From positions 68,265,869-68,329,868 of the forward strand of contig CM042148.1 in the NCBI GenBank assembly GCA_023376005.1: 64,000 nucleotides of DNA. The letters are read 5' to 3'. This DNA is from Doryteuthis pealeii. Its lineage: Eukaryota; Mollusca; Cephalopoda; Myopsida; Loliginidae. Positions 1-14,500 of this stretch are shown here, in pieces. The notes below the pieces were generated by a model. That model was not told the origin of the DNA and did no database searches. It worked only from the letters and a program-made list of their open reading frames with translations. How positions within the stretch are numbered: position 1 is the stretch's first letter; every line of letters begins with the position of its first letter. A program made the position numbers and the translations under genes.

Positions 1-431
1 ATGCACATAACCAAGTGATGTCATTTGGTGGAGGGGGGGGGAGATGGAGATGATTGACAACTGTAACACTTTCATGTCTAGAACAAAACTTGCTTAGATC
101 ATATGCAATCAAAAATAAAGTATCTTCTGACATTAAGTAGCAATAGTGACAGTAGAAAAACTTGTTTCATCAATCTTGTAATATATTCATGAAAATATAA
201 ATAACTATTAGCTAAATTATCAACAATTCAATGCTCATCAACTTCCTTATTAATATTAGTCAATATATTAAAAGACTAATAAAGAATCAATAGATTATGC
301 CATCAATCTAACAAGCACCATTATTCCATTGATGGAATGTTTACAAAATTTGGTATATTCTAGATATCAGCAATGTCCAATAAATAGGATGGATTGTTTA
401 AATTTTTATTTTATTTTATTTTACACATAAA

Positions 432-845
432 TACCTTGACTTACAAGTGCCTCAACTTATTAGTTTTCGGAGTTACAAGCTGTCACTTGGTAAAATTTTT
501 GCTTTGTGTAGAGAACTAAAATTTGAGGTACTACCGAGTCAGATACATTTATGCTAAGTTCACTAAAAACATTGAAGTTTTCCAAATTTATTATGCCAAA
601 GAAATTCATTTATAAAAAAAAGACATTAAAACATTACAACACATTATTTGTTACATTCTATTATGATTTGCAATACAGTGCTACATTTTTAATAAGAAAA
701 AAAAAAAAAAAAAAAAGGGGGTATTGGGAAGAGGGGATCATTTTAGTCTGTTTCAATAGGGAACATTGATTTGATATACAAGGAAATTGAGTTACAAGCG
801 GAACAAATTAAACTTGTATCACTTAATTATTTTTGGAAGGACCCC
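432..845. repeat. Possible relic of a TIR element
   Basis: The stretch TACCTTGACTTACAAGTG at the left resembles the left end of the element at 9825, and the right side has a related GTTACAAGCGGAACAAATT segment. The interior carries an A run. Ends are eroded, so the assignment is tentative. Confidence 0.25.
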
Positions 846-1105
846 CATACTAATTATTAAAGGAAAAATTTCCCCATCAAATAATTCTAACAGGTCAAGT
901 TAAGTTTCACCAAAAATTTCTCATGTACTTGGATATCTTCATTCAAAATTTTAAAATGACAATTCATAAAGAAAAATGTATGTAGGTAGAAAAACTTCCT
1001 AAAAGAAAAAAATCCCTATTTTTATGTTACCAAAATATCACAACATTGGCTTAATCAACTGATTGAAATAGAAAAAAAATTGTATAATTAATACAGACAG
1101 AATTA

Positions 1106-1163
1106 TGCCTGACTATAATCTAAAAACCTGTTCTAGAACAGGTTTTTAAATTATTGTCAGACA
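1106..1163. repeat. Near-perfect palindrome without spacer
   Basis: The two 29-base arms meet at 1134/1135. The central 26 bases (1122-1147, core ACCTGTTCTAGAACAGGT) are a perfect palindrome, and the outer parts match with a few differences. It would form a hairpin in RNA or a cruciform in DNA. Confidence 0.8.
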
Positions 1164-4100
1164 ATGCATTTCAAATAACAGATGTGTTTTGCTTTTGGGA
1201 TCTTTTTTCTTCTTCTTTTAAGATCCTTTAAAAATTAAACATCCAATTTGATTCATAACCAGTTTTGCTTTATTCATTCATTTTTTTTTTTAAGTATCTT
1301 TATTTGCCATTTCCTTTATATTGCCTGCTTATACTAACAATCACCAGCTGTAATATTGAAAATTAAACAAGATCAAGTTCCAGTGTATTTTTTTTTTAAT
1401 GATCTACTGTTAAGACATTCTGTTGCCAAAGCAGCAACTGCATTTTTATTTTTTATTTTTAGCACTGCTGAAATGACATGATGTTCTAAGTCAAAACTAA
1501 TAAACATAAATGCAAAGTACATTTCTTCCTTCAGCTCAAGTTGTTTTCAATAACAAACACTAAAACTTATATGGGAGATACATTTTCAATTGTGTTTGGA
1601 TAAAGGACAACAAGTACTAAGTTTTAACAATATCCATTGCACTCACCCAAAGAGAGAAATAAAACTGATTTTAAAGATAACTAAATAACTGATTTAAATT
1701 TTGACCTCCAGAATTTCTTAAAATTTATTCAGTCACAATATTTTTTGCAGTATATTATTGCTTCATCATTTAACTACACACTATTTTCTAACCCTATTTG
1801 TTATTTGGCTATACAAGAAATACAGTGGAAAGGAGGTTGTACTTAATTGATGCTAAATATCCACATTAAAACTTATAGGTACCATAAATTCCATTAATGA
1901 TATTTAAAATAATTGTTTTCAGCTAAGAAGTTGTTTCCAATTAGGTAATTAAGTACAAACTGAACAAGTTTTTATATCAGTAACAAGCAATATGAAACCT
2001 TATATGAACTTTCAAGTTTTCATTTTATCACAAAAAAAAGTATTTCAATTATCAAATGCAAAAGATAATGTACACAAAATCTGAAGCTGTAGAAAATATC
2101 AACAAAGAAAAATTGTAAAAAAAAAAAAACAATAAGATACTGAATAATTTTATCTATATTGAAAAGGCATTAGTCTGGAAGCTGTATTTTCTTGCAAGAA
2201 TTCACCTTGGAAAATAAAGTTAACCATAAATATGAGAAAAAGAAAAGTAGCACCAAAACAATATTTATTTTATCCCACAAAATGGCATGAAAAAGAAATC
2301 TTACACATTTCTGGTCTCATTAAATGCAGTTGAAAAGTTAGTATTTTAATTTATGCACAGGCACTACTAAACTGTTGAAGATGTTTAAAGCCTCAAGATA
2401 AACAGGCACCACCAAGCAAATAGAGGAACCAACTTGGTTGCAAATGGGCTGATCTGATTAATAGTATGTTTAGTCAATGGAAGTAATGTTCAACTGAGAG
2501 AAAAAACTAGAGGAGGCAGAGTTAGGAACAATTTAAACAAATTCAAGCTAGAAGCAGATGCTCTACATAAACAGGAATCATGAAATAAACAGACATACTG
2601 ACTTTTCTAAATATTTCACAGACCATGTGAAAGCTAAAAAACAAATGGGGGGGGGGGGAGAAAAAAAAAAAAAAAAACAAAAAAACAAAAAACAAAAAAA
2701 ACTACTCAACCCTTGAAATATAGACAGCATCTAAGTTATTGGTTAGTCTCGAAGATTTTTGTCTTTTAACAGCACGAGGAACACACAAAAAACAGTGGGC
2801 ATTACCTCTCAACCTCTACAAACACTAAAATAAGTAAAAACTGGCATATTTTTTTTTAATTCTAATATCTAAGGAAAAAAAATGCTAGGTTATTATTACT
2901 ATTATTTTAAAGGTAAAAATGTAATTCAAATGCAAACTGAACAGTTTATAGAGAAGGTACTGTGAATAATTAAAACGTGTTACAAATGTTAGTCTGAATT
3001 TTTAAGATTCAGTCTTGATAATTTGGATTAATTGACTACAGGTGAAAAATAACAATACTTGACATAGTTCTCATGACCGGTTACAAGTGTTAAACTATCT
3101 ATACCAATGGATTAAATAAAGCGTTCAGTTCAAAGTTCTGTGAAGGCTCCCAATTCTAACAAGAAACACCTGAAGAGGGCCAGAGGGCATATCGGTCAAA
3201 ATATTGTGTATAACAATAAAGAGGACAATAGTTTGAAAAATCTAAATACAAATGTGACAAATGGTTAAAAAGTTCTGCACTGAAAATGTCTCACAGAAGA
3301 ATGTTCTGTAGTTGAGCAGATAAATTGATAATTATAAAGATAATAGTTAGACATAAAAGAGAACATTCAAAATATCCAAATCTCAATTGTTGAATATCAC
3401 TTGTACAATTTTGGTTATCTTACTTTGAGGTCTGATTTCAACATAAAAGAAAAACTACTTGGCTGTTATTTTTATATGATTCACTATATATAACAAATGG
3501 GACAAACAAAATAAACCATCCTCTAATCATAGCAAAGGATTTGTTTTTTAATCCAAAGATGGTGGGATTAGAAGGGAGTCTGTTACTAAGAGGTACTTCT
3601 GGAGAAGAAAACAATTGATTCAAACAAGTAATGTTCCACATTAGACTAATGACAGTGTTCAACAAAACATCTGGAATTAGTTATAGAAACATGTCAATGT
3701 TCTATCAAGATAATGTTAGACCATATGTTTCTTTGGGGATCAGCCAAAACATTTTGTTACAGCTTAGTTGGAATGTTTACACAAAATCCAATGCAGATAT
3801 TTAAAAATCCAATTCAGATATTTCATCTTTAAGATTATTCTGGTCTTACAGAATTTTATCTTTAAAAAATAAAAAAATAAAAATAAAATCAATTCCCTGG
3901 AAAACTACAAAAAGGTGCCTAGAGGAAACGTTAGCTGAGAACGCTAACTTCGAGAAAGATAAAAACTTTTTTCTTTTGGCCACCTAATATATCTTTTAGT
4001 ATTCTTATATTAAAACAAGATAAATTTATCATTAAAAAAAATGTAAAGACTCCCTTTTTATAAATAAAAAAAATGGAAGGGAGGGAAACAAAGCATTTAT

Positions 4101-5293
4101 ATCATCTTTAAAATGGGTGAAGATTTACAGTTATTAATTTTATCTTAAAATATCTAAGTACCTTTTTACATATATGTAGATTTAGGAATTTAAGGAAGCT
4201 CAAGGATTTAGTTAGAGCTCTTGGATTTATCATCTGAATAAGGATTTAAAAAAAAAAAAAAAAAGAAAAAAGTTGTTTTTGTTAAAACACTTCAAGTGTT
4301 TTTAAAGCATAAGAAAACAAAATGTACTTTTTTTTTTCTTCATGCAAACATAAGCAATGCCTAAATTTATCAATAAAGAGAGAGAATGATCCCAAACAAA
4401 ATTGCAGATGGTATCCAAGTTATGAGAAAGGTAAGGAGGAGAAGAAAGATTTTCACAGAAGAATTATTGCATGTGTCAACAGCATCCTTGAAAATGCAAA
4501 ACATTCATTAAACAGCTGCTCTTAATAATAGAAAGCAAAGAGCAACATGTTGATAGGAATTAACAAATAAGTACTTATCCATAATTATAAATATTACCCA
4601 AGAAGTTATTTTAAGTAGCTAATAATTACTTAAAAAAGGGGACGACTATAATTAATTAGAACACTTATATATGGTTCATGCACAGGTGAGAAGATAGTAT
4701 GGAAAGTAAAGGTGTCGATCATTAAGCTTTACTAAATGATTGGGGATAAAATAATTATAGAATTGTCCATGAATAAAAATAAAATTTTATATGAGAAAAA
4801 AAAATCTATATTTTTCAAGAAGGAAGCAACATATATCTAATTTTGAATGATTACATTAGAAATCAATTATTTGGCAATGCTTGGGGAAAATTCTGATAAA
4901 TGTTGAACTTTCTATGTATACAGAAAAATGAACAGGGCATAAATAAAAGGATTTTAAAGGATTTTTTTTTTCTTCATATACAAAATTTTCAGTTTTTTCA
5001 TATTTTGCAAATAAGTAGATTTTTCACAACTTAACATCTGCTTAAAAAAAAAAAGATTCAAAAATGAGTTAATTCTACCATCGTACTATCTAATCAAAGG
5101 AGTTTTATTAGAAGATTAGATAAACTCTAAAGTGATTACAAGTTAAAGAATATAGGAATTCACTGAATAAGTTAATGTTAATGTTATTAAATTTAAAATA
5201 TACTAATAACAGACAATTGTTGAATTCAACAAATTTTGATCATGAACTTGTGCTGGATTGTAAAAGTATACAGAAATGTATTTATATGTGCAG

Positions 5294-5620
5294 TGATGCT
5301 GATAGCTTTTTAAAATTTTTTTTTATTTTTTTAGTGTGTCCTGAGATGCACATATTTGCTTTGAATGAGTCCCTGGGAAAATTTATGGGTCCCAACTAAA
5401 GTTGGTTAATAGATTGTAGGGTCTTTATTTATGATCTGGGGAAGTACTTTGTAACCTATCCTGTGTAATTCATTTCTAAGAAACTATTGAAATGTATTTA
5501 CAGTTAGCCTGAAATGGTGAGGGAAGAAAAAGAAAAACACTGGAACGCATGGATATGATTTTACTGCGTCCTTTTAGATTTTTATGCATCAGGGATGCAG
5601 GACGCGTACCTATCAGCATC
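5294..5620 (+). mobile_element. MITE-like element, copy 1
   Basis: It begins TGATGCTGATAG and ends CCTATCAGCATC, giving short terminal inverted repeats. A second copy lies in opposite orientation at 13802-14079, sharing the interior (for example GTGTCCTGAGATGCACATAT and TTTACTGCGTC). No coding capacity is seen, so it is called non-autonomous. The superfamily is not identified. Confidence 0.6.
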
Positions 5621-7982
5621 TCTGTATGTATATAAATACAAACAAAATCTAGACTGGTGGGAGTGAGAAATATACATATCCCATCAGGTTCCTATTTACA
5701 AGTGTGTACCCCCCCCCACTCCTTTACCAGTCAAATAGAATTTATAAAAAAAAAAAAAAAAAAAAAAAAAGCAAACCAGTAACAGAAAATAATAAAAATT
5801 TAAAAAATAAATCTCAGTACGTTTAGAATGGTTTTTAATAAATTAGTTCCAATTTAATATATACTAAACGAAATTGCTTCTTTTTTTTTTTCAAGAAAGC
5901 ACTAGGTTCTAAATTGAAAATCTGTAAATTTAATTGGTCTTCTGACGAAATCACTTGAAGGTCACAGATTTCCTATACCTGAAACTATTCACAAAATTTT
6001 ATTACTGAATTGGACTTGTTATGAAAGGTTTTATCGCAAGGATACTTGTCTAGACATGTCAAAAATCTCTTCCAAATACATAAGATTTCCAGAGCAATGA
6101 AGAAGAAAATAACATTGATAAAAAATAAAATATTGACCAAATGATAACTTTTAAAAATATTTATATGAAAGTAAACAGTCAAGTTAAATAACTAAACATT
6201 TTCAACATTACCATAATGAATCCTTTTGTTATCAGAATACATATAAGTTTAAAATGAACATTGTAATAAATACTTATCTTTATTGCATCATTGTTAAAAA
6301 AATTTTTTTTTTTAAAAACAAGCAAAAGTCACATTTCTTAAACTTAAACAAATTCACAGATATTTTAAGTGTTGTCTTTAAGCATATCAAGGAGTTAAAT
6401 TTATGTAAAAACAAAAAAACAACACCTATATTGGATGAAGTTAAATACAATATCAGTAAGTGAAAAAAATGTATTAACACCAATGAAGTCTAAAATTCTA
6501 GCAAAGTACTTAACACAGATCAACCAAGCATTCCATTTACACTTTAAAAGTCATGATAATTCTAAGATGTTTTAGATATAATTTTAAAAGTAATATCCTA
6601 TTCAGGAGAAATCAAATTCATTTCACCAAGGATCCCACATTTTATTCATACTTGAAACTATTACCCCTTCCCTAAATGGCTTCACCATACACATAATTAG
6701 TGGAGAAATCATTTATATTATGATAACACATTGGAGAGGGTGAGGGGCACTAGTTTATAAAAAGAAGGGAGAAGCTTGGAAATGGTTAATTGGAGTGGAC
6801 AGCCCTAAGGTAACCAACAAGCAATAAGAAAGATAAATATTCAACATTCCTCTGAACCAAGAAGAGTAAATGACAACCCATAGATTTAAAAGACAACATC
6901 ATCAGGTGTTTATGTCCTTAATTAGTCCCAGAAATTCAGAGCACAGTCAGGCATTTATAATTAGAGCATCTAAAATAGTAAATGTCTAAGAACTAGAGAG
7001 AAAATCAGAAGCAAGAGGAAAAAATTATATATAAAAAAAAAAGAAAAAAAAAAAAAAAAAAGAAAAAAAAAAGCAAGACAAGAAAAGATGCTGACATTGG
7101 ATATATATTTTTTAAAGCCAGATAAATAATACAAAGAAATAAGTATATATTGACATCACACAAGCCAAAATAAAGTTCAAAACAGAAAATGTCAGGGGGT
7201 CAAACTTTTTCAGATAACCAAACCCTGGGATAGCACAGCAGTTTTAGAGTTTGCTTAAAAAAACATGAAAACCGACAACTGATAAGAAATAAAGCAGTTC
7301 TGAGGAGAAAAAAAAAGAAAAAAAGCAACAAAAAAAACCCAAAAAAAACAATAATTTTAAAAGCAAATAGGCAGAGAAGGACGTTAAAAAAATTCTCCAT
7401 GTATAATTTGAAATGCCAGTTGAACTTGCAAATTTCAAGAGTACAAAACTGATTAAAGAGAATTTAAAGTTCATAGCAAAACACTCCTTATATGAAAACT
7501 AAAGAGAAAAAATTATCAGAGAAAAAATATCTGTTAGATGTAAGCTAAGAGTTTGAAATTCTTTTTTAATGTGGGGGAGGGGGTGACCTAATAAAGAGAA
7601 AATGATAATTCAAACCATATTTTGGAAAAATCTTTTCCAGTTCACTGTAATAAATTTATATTTTTACAAAAGTGTTATAAAAAATTTAAGTAGAATTTGC
7701 CAAATATCACTGCTCCTGCCTTTAAGAGAAATTTTTTTTTTTAAATCACTATTTCTGACCAATCAAATCTTTGGTTATCAATTTAAATTTAAGCCAAGGG
7801 AATTTAGAATAAAGTAGCAGGTTTAGACAAGACTTAGATGCATCCTATACATTGAGAAATAGAATGAACACAAAATGGAAGAGAAGTGATAAAACTAAAA
7901 GTAAGAATCCTGTCTAATCAGATTTGAGAGCCTTAATCCTTAACATTTGATTGATATTTTTTCTAAGCTATTTTACTCAGAA

Positions 7983-7987
<5 letters not shown>

Positions 7988-8041
<54 letters not shown>
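7988..8041. repeat. (TA)n microsatellite
   Basis: About 26 uninterrupted TA dinucleotides. Confidence 0.95.
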
Positions 8042-8042
<1 letters not shown>

Positions 8043-9824
8043 TAAGACAAAATTAAAATAGCAAGCTAGTTGAATAATATATAACATTTATTCCAGGATC
8101 CCAAAACAATCAGCCTATTAATGTTTGTTATCCTTTATTTTCACTGTAAAATTTGATACCAAATCTAAAAAAACACTAAAAAAATTCCAGCACAGTTCCT
8201 TAAAATGGCTGGAGCTTTAGAGCATTTATGATTCCATTAAGTCCGTCATTCACCAAAGGAAAGTGAAATTCTATACATCCTTTGGTTATGTAGAAAAGGG
8301 AGAAAATTATACATTTTTTAAAATATCAGACTTAAAATTTTTCTCTTTTTAATTTTGTTTTAAATGTGGCTTATGTTCAATCCTAAAAATGAACTAAAAA
8401 TCTCAAATTAGCTTCAAGACAAGCTTTTTGTTTCCAAGAATTTAAAAATATACTAGAAAAATATTGCTTTCAATTTCATTGATAAACAGCATAGGCATGC
8501 ACATGTGTATGTATGCATGTTCATTAACTTAAACAGTACAATTTAAATGGTGTGAAGAAAATAACATTTTGCAAGCTGGATATATCAATTCAAAGAGAAT
8601 CAAATTTTAGTTGTCAAATACCAGTACAGTAACAATTATGTTTCTTAAAAAGTTTTAATTGATTTTATTACTAAAAACCCATTTCCAGTCATCTAAAAAA
8701 ATAAACCTTTCAGAAATCTAATGATTAAAAAAGAAAAGATCAATTAACTATATATCCAAATTATGCCGATAGAAAACATGAAATTAACTTTCTACTTTGT
8801 CATATCATCTAACAAAAGCATCAATAAGTCAATTACTTTTCCTGTATTCACATTAATATTTAAAGTAAAATTAGCCCTTTCTTTTAATGAGAAAAAGTAC
8901 TTTCATATACAACATGCCAGTAGCACAAAATAGCCATGCTTAAGAAATTTACTTTTTAATGAAAAAAAATAAATAAATAAAAAATGAAATAATTTAATCA
9001 CTTTATTTTTATTTATTTTTTAAAAATAAAACCAAACAGCTGCTAGCTTGTCCAATGCCAATCAATAAGTTCCAATTTTTTTTTTAACAATTGAATCTTT
9101 TCTGCATGTCTGATAATGTCAACACAGATGATTCCTCAGGTATACTATCTGCATAGAAAAGGGTTTTTTTTTTTATAGATAGAGGAAAGCAAAAAGTTTT
9201 CAATACTTTGAGGTATGAAAAAATGTTGTACTAAGTATCATTCCTACAACTTAAAATATTTGTCCAAACAAAAACTTCACCTACTTCTATAATATGCAAC
9301 TCTAAAAATAAATTTTAAAAAATGTTATGAGTAATTTAAAACCATCAATAGATAAACAAGCTGTTGCAAGAATGAAACAATTTATTAGAATGATTAATAT
9401 AGATTGTTGATTATTAACATTTCTGAACAGTTTTGTGTATGAAAATGTCAAAGTACTAAGGCAAATGCAAAGTATTTAAAGACACACAAAATGAGAGGGT
9501 AAACTATTCCTAATTAAGCCATCAAATATGAAATGTTTCATACCATCCTTTCACAGAGACAATATGTCTAGACATGTTATTTTCTAGACAGGGAATAATG
9601 ACCAAATAGAAAGCTCAATTGACAAGGATTAGTTGGAGCCAGTTTAGAGTGTAACAGGAAGTCAAATATATCCAAATTAAGTCCAAATAGTAGTTTATTA
9701 GAAAAAAGAATAAAAAGGAGCTTGTGCAATATTCATTATCTTCATAAGTATGGTTACTTTGGCTATATATATATATATATATTTATTAAATTTCATATCA
9801 TGTAGGTAAATCTATAAAGAAAAT

Positions 9825-10021
9825 ACAGTGGTACCTTGACTTACAAATTAAATTTGTTTTATTCATAACTGAATTTTCTAAAAAACAAAATTGAATGAAT
9901 TGAGCAATGTTTTAAAGCTTTTTTATATGGCGTAATAAATTTGGAAACTTAAATGTTTTTAGTGTACTTATTAGTGACAGCTTGTGACACAAGTTGGAGC
10001 ACTCTTAAGTCAAAGACTGTA
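9825..10021. mobile_element. Short TIR (MITE-like) element
   Basis: The left end ACAGTGGTACCTTGACTTA and the right end CTTAAGTCAAAGACTGT are imperfect inverted repeats around about 150 bases of AT-rich interior. No open frame. A related left end occurs near 432. Confidence 0.45.
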
Positions 10022-12146
10022 TATGCAAATTCTTAATAAGCACTTAAATAGTTTTTAAATAATTTGCATAGACTGATGGGTCCAGATTTTCTGTAACAAT
10101 TCAATCTTTCCAGTCATCTTTAATATACTTTTGCTTGAATAACACCAAAAACAAGCACACTCATGGAATGAGAACTTAATCTTTTTATAAACCAAATGTT
10201 TTTCAAGCAATTAGTGAATACCAAACCCATTAGATCACATTATTATATAATAAATAATCTAGATCTAAATCATCTACAAAACATGGAAAGCTCATTATTT
10301 CAAGGTATGTCTTTCCTACTTTCCATGTCTCTCCCAATTGAATACATGCAAAAAGATTAAAATTACCAAGTTTATGTAATGTCAAAATTATAAAAACAGC
10401 AACTGCTACAAAATCTTGATAGTTACTGCTCACTGAGGTTAAAAACAAATTCTAAAATGGTATTGGCAAAATACATGAGAACCAAAATTGCAATTAAAGT
10501 GGAATTTGAAGAAAAACGATACAAATAAATAAATTTACAATTCTAAAACAAAATTACAGGTTTATGGAATTGCAGATAAATAAAAATAAAAATTCCTTTA
10601 ACTTTCTCAACAGGATTTGTCTACTTCCTGAACATCTCTAATCACTACAGTCCATGCTTGACACAAATCAACTTTAAAGTTGACACCCAAATAGGATTTT
10701 CAACAAGTCCAAATACCAGAGCCAAGCCCAAGCGAATTAGAATCCCTCTTAACAAAACCGAGTGATACTAGAGACATCACTAGTATCAAATTTACATGTC
10801 ATGTACAATACAAGAGTTACTAATCATTGAACATGACAAGACAAAAAAAAAACAAAAACAAAAAAAACCTAAGAACTAAAGGATATCAAGAGGAAATTTT
10901 TTTACATTCTACAATAATCAAAGTGAATTTACCTGTATATAATTATTTTAGTATAAAAGTCTCAGGTATTAAAATGCCTAAAATCTGTTAAACCACATTG
11001 GTTTCTGTTTAATGGCATATCAACCTTTGTGGGTGATTTAATACCAAAGCAATCCATGTAGAAGAATGGTAGTGGTGCTATTTAACCCATAGCGGGGGGG
11101 GGGGGGGGTCATAACTTTCCCTAAGGGTATTAGTCCAAAATTGAACATAAGTGCAACCAGAGTTCAAACTTGCTTACTACAATGCTACAGTCCAGGGACT
11201 CCTGTAAATCACTTAAGTTTTGTATTTAAACAAATTCTTTTAAAGGCCTTACAAATTATTACAGTTAATAAGGAATTCCTTTAATTATAACAATAAAAAA
11301 ATAAATTTGAAAAATGATAAAAAGATGCAATATTTTATTTTGGTTCAAACAACTGATATTTTGAAATGTTCAAATCTTAGTAGGGTGTGTGGGGAAAAAA
11401 AAAAATTTCAGCAAATTTAAGGCAACATATGGTGCATAATTGAAATAGTTGCTTGCCTCAACAAACTGAACAAAGTTTACTTTACCTGTGGCCTAATATA
11501 CCATATGGTTTGATAATTAATTAATAATTTAGAGCAAGAGAAAGTATTTTGCACTGCTGTGATATGGTACAGTTTTACCTAGTAGCAAATATATTGCTAA
11601 CACATGGTAAAAATTAACTACATTTCACAGAAGTCAATAAGCTTTTTTTACCAGTTTGGAAAAATAAAAGTCTTAGAAGGAAAACCTCTCAAATTTATTG
11701 ATCATGCAACTGGAGTCTCCATAGACATGTATATTGGCATGTTCCTTCAAATAACAACGACAGGCAATTATATACAGCAACAAGCAGCTTGGTTTCTTTC
11801 ACAAAGATTCAATTACCAACTTACTTCTAAAGTGAACAAGCTCAAGTTGGCGGAATCAAAATAATAGTAAGAGGCAAGGCAATAAATCTTATTACTATTA
11901 CAGCCACATTGATCTAACCTACGCAGATCATATTTTGACAGACAAATTTCAATCAAGTCTACCAATAGCAGCACAAATCAATTGTACTAGACTGCACAAT
12001 ACTGATGACCATCAAGAGCTTTTAAATTATTAGAAGAAAAAAGTGTTTACAAGCATAAACATTCGTAAGAACATGATATACATCAAATAAAAACATTTGC
12101 TAATAAAGCAAGCAATAAAAGTATATATATATATATATATATATAT

Positions 12147-12410
12147 GGGGTCGTGTAGTGTAATGTTATCATCATAGGAAATGGATACCGTGAACCAAGT
12201 TCAAATCCTGGACGAGACTGGTTGCATTGCACATCGTGTTAATACCCTTGGGAAAGGTATGCATCAACTATTCTCCCTCCAGTAGGGCAGACTGAGCGGT
12301 CTAAGCTTGGTTAGGCAATCAGTCTAGAAGGAAAACTGAATTCAAATCTGTTAAACTCTGTTTAAGAAGTGGACCTTGTTTTACACCCTATTCATACGGA
12401 TGGTTAAGTA
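12147..12410 (+). mobile_element. SINE family A
   Basis: tRNA-like head with A-box-like GTGTAGTGTAATG and B-box-like AGTTCAAATCCTGG, then the family body (ACCCTTGGGAAAGGTATG, TTCTCCCTCCAG, GGAAAACTGAATTC). It is preceded by a (TA)n tract and followed by (TG)n. The body matches more than fifteen other copies in the window. Confidence 0.8.
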
Positions 12411-13801
12411 AAGTGTTGTGTGTGTGTGTGTTTGTGTGTTATAGCTTGCTATATCTATGTATAAAGTGCTCAATATCTGTGAGTGTATAGATTTATGTCA
12501 GACTCCCTTGAGAACATAATTTACATGCAAGAAAAAACCCAGAGTCAATATTTGCACAGCTTACAAGCCAAACAAGGTTAAAACAGCAGCAATAAACCTC
12601 AACAAACCCCTCACTAGATTAAATGCAAATATTTTTAACTAGTTTTTAGTTATTTTATCACTAAATTCAGATTGAAGTTATATCAATCAGAGAGAAATCT
12701 AATGTTGATACATAAAGGATTTATTTGCAGGTTTTTTTTTTTAAATGTCTGTTGGAGGAGATCATATGCAACAAGTTATTTTCTCAACAATAAGAAAATA
12801 AGTTATCTTTATTGTCTCAAGTGATTTTTCTAAACAGATCTTTGTAGACATTACAAATCTGAATCCATCTACATGGAAATGAAATTATCAAGAGAAATCA
12901 AATAGAGTTGATCTTGTATACAAATGGAGATATGATGTATTTTTCCTTTAATTATACAGTTCTGCATATACCCCCCCCAACACACACACACACTTTATAG
13001 TAAAAAAAAAAGAGAAGTCATGTAAAGATTCGAATTATATAACAGCAAGTCTTATGCAATCAATACAGTAATTATCTAATTATGTAATAATCCTATTACA
13101 ATATCCACTTTATGGCAATTATCTAGTGGCCCCTTTTCTATCACAAATTCATGCACAATTAGTTACAGTAAAACAAAAATCGATCGTAATATGTCAAATG
13201 CATATTGACTGAAGTCAGTGACATGCATTAGTGAAAACGTGCACAAACTTCAATCAAGATTAAAGTTATAAAAAAGATTTGTTAGTGGATTAATTTTACT
13301 TTGCAATGGGAGTTACATTTTAAGTAACTTTTTTAATTATAGTCTATACCATAAACAGTATTTCCTTTTCACATTAAACTTTATCTAATGAAAAATAAAA
13401 AATACAACTTTAAGAGTCAAATCAGAAATTCTCAAAATTTTTTCTCATTTCTATAAAATAAAAATTCAGATTTTCTAGAAAAAAAAACAAAAAAAAACCT
13501 AAAGATTTTAGGTTAAATGATAAATGTGGAATTTAGTTAACATGATTACAAGTATATTGCTAATGAACATGGAAAAAAAGTCAAAACAGTTCCGAAAATT
13601 CAATCTCTTCATATTCTTGATCTTGTTAACACATTTAGGATATCTATCCTTCAAAACCACCTTTCATATGTACAAACCATAAAAGAGAAAAAACTATCAA
13701 AATTGGATAAACTCTTAGCAATGATTGAACAACAATGCAAATATTTTCTTATACTGGATTAATAAATTCATGTTTTACTTTTACAAAATACAAACACAGA
13801 A

Positions 13802-14079
13802 ATGCTGATAGGTAGACGCAGTAAAATTGTATCAGTGTCCCAGTGTTTTTCTTATTTCTTTCCCCACCATTTCAAACTAACTGCAAATACATTTCAATAT
13901 ATTCTTAGACAGGATAGGGTAAAAGGTAGGGGTTAGACAGCTTTATTTGGTTCCCCCACATCAAAAATAAAACCCTACAATTTATTAAGAAACTTTAGTT
14001 GGGACCCATCGAATTTCTCAGAGACTCATTCAAATATGTGCATCCCAGGACACACTAAATAAAAAAGCTATCAGCATCA
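13802..14079 (-). mobile_element. MITE-like element, copy 2 (inverted)
   Basis: Reverse-complement match to 5294-5620, including the terminal TGCTGATAG repeats and the interior GGGACCCATC and GGATAGGGTA segments. The two copies form an inverted pair about 8 kb apart, able in principle to pair in one transcript. Confidence 0.65.
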
Positions 14080-14121
14080 CTAAACAAATCAGGATGCAAA
14101 TTAAAATAAAAAATAATTGTG

Positions 14122-14279
14122 TTCACTACCAAATTTTCCTGAATAAAAAACATCAAAACATTTGATGCCTTATTTCAAAATGGACTAATAAATATGAAAG
14201 AAAATTAAATTAAAAGCTATAAAAATACATGTGAAAAGTATTTTAAATATTTAATCATTTCATTAGACAATCTTTCCTA
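14122..14279. repeat. Left arm of a 160-bp inverted repeat
   Basis: It matches the reverse complement of 16101-16261 nearly base for base, with small differences near the T run. Shared landmarks include TTCACTACCAAATTTTCCTG on this side. A SINE A follows it directly. Confidence 0.85.
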
Positions 14280-14283
14280 ATAG

Positions 14284-14500
14284 TCCAGTTTGGGCGACCA
14301 AGTTTAATTCCATTTGCATTTCACAGAGTTAATACCTTATGAATCCAACTATGGATAAATAGGATAGACTGGGCTCTTTAACCTTAGTATGGCAACTTGT
14401 CTAGAAGGAAAACTGAATTCAAACTTGTTAAACTCTGCTTAAGAAATTGACCTTGTCACATCCTACTCATGCAGAAGGGTTGGTTACCATGTATATAAAA
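14284..14500 (+). mobile_element. SINE family A, head degraded
   Basis: Body and 3' part are clear (GGGCTCTTTAACCTTAGTAT, AACTCTGCTTAAGAAATTGA, CACATCCTACTCATGCAGA). The tRNA-like head is largely lost. Confidence 0.7.

Larger units (their letters stand above)
1..5293. other. AT-rich non-coding DNA, presumed intron
   Basis: No coding exon is recognisable on either strand. The block holds many A and T runs, a G run near 2647, and short open frames without any family signature. Because the only host gene starts at 27805 on the minus strand and reads toward position 1, this is most simply its first intron or later non-coding sequence. That placement is inference. A short sequence at 3155-3240 resembles the foldback element near 38.75 kb. 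Confidence 0.5.
5621..12146. other. AT-rich non-coding DNA
   Basis: No exon recognised. It contains a long (TA)n tract, a small TIR element at 9825-10021, a 14-base G run near 11095 and a fragment of retroposon E near 10994-11090 (ATGGCATATCAACC followed by ATTTAACCCATAG). Open frames here have no family signature. Confidence 0.5.

Noticed and set aside
10230..10448. Minus-strand frame in the presumed intron, tested as a downstream exon
   Set aside because: No RRM motifs and no good splice sites at its ends.
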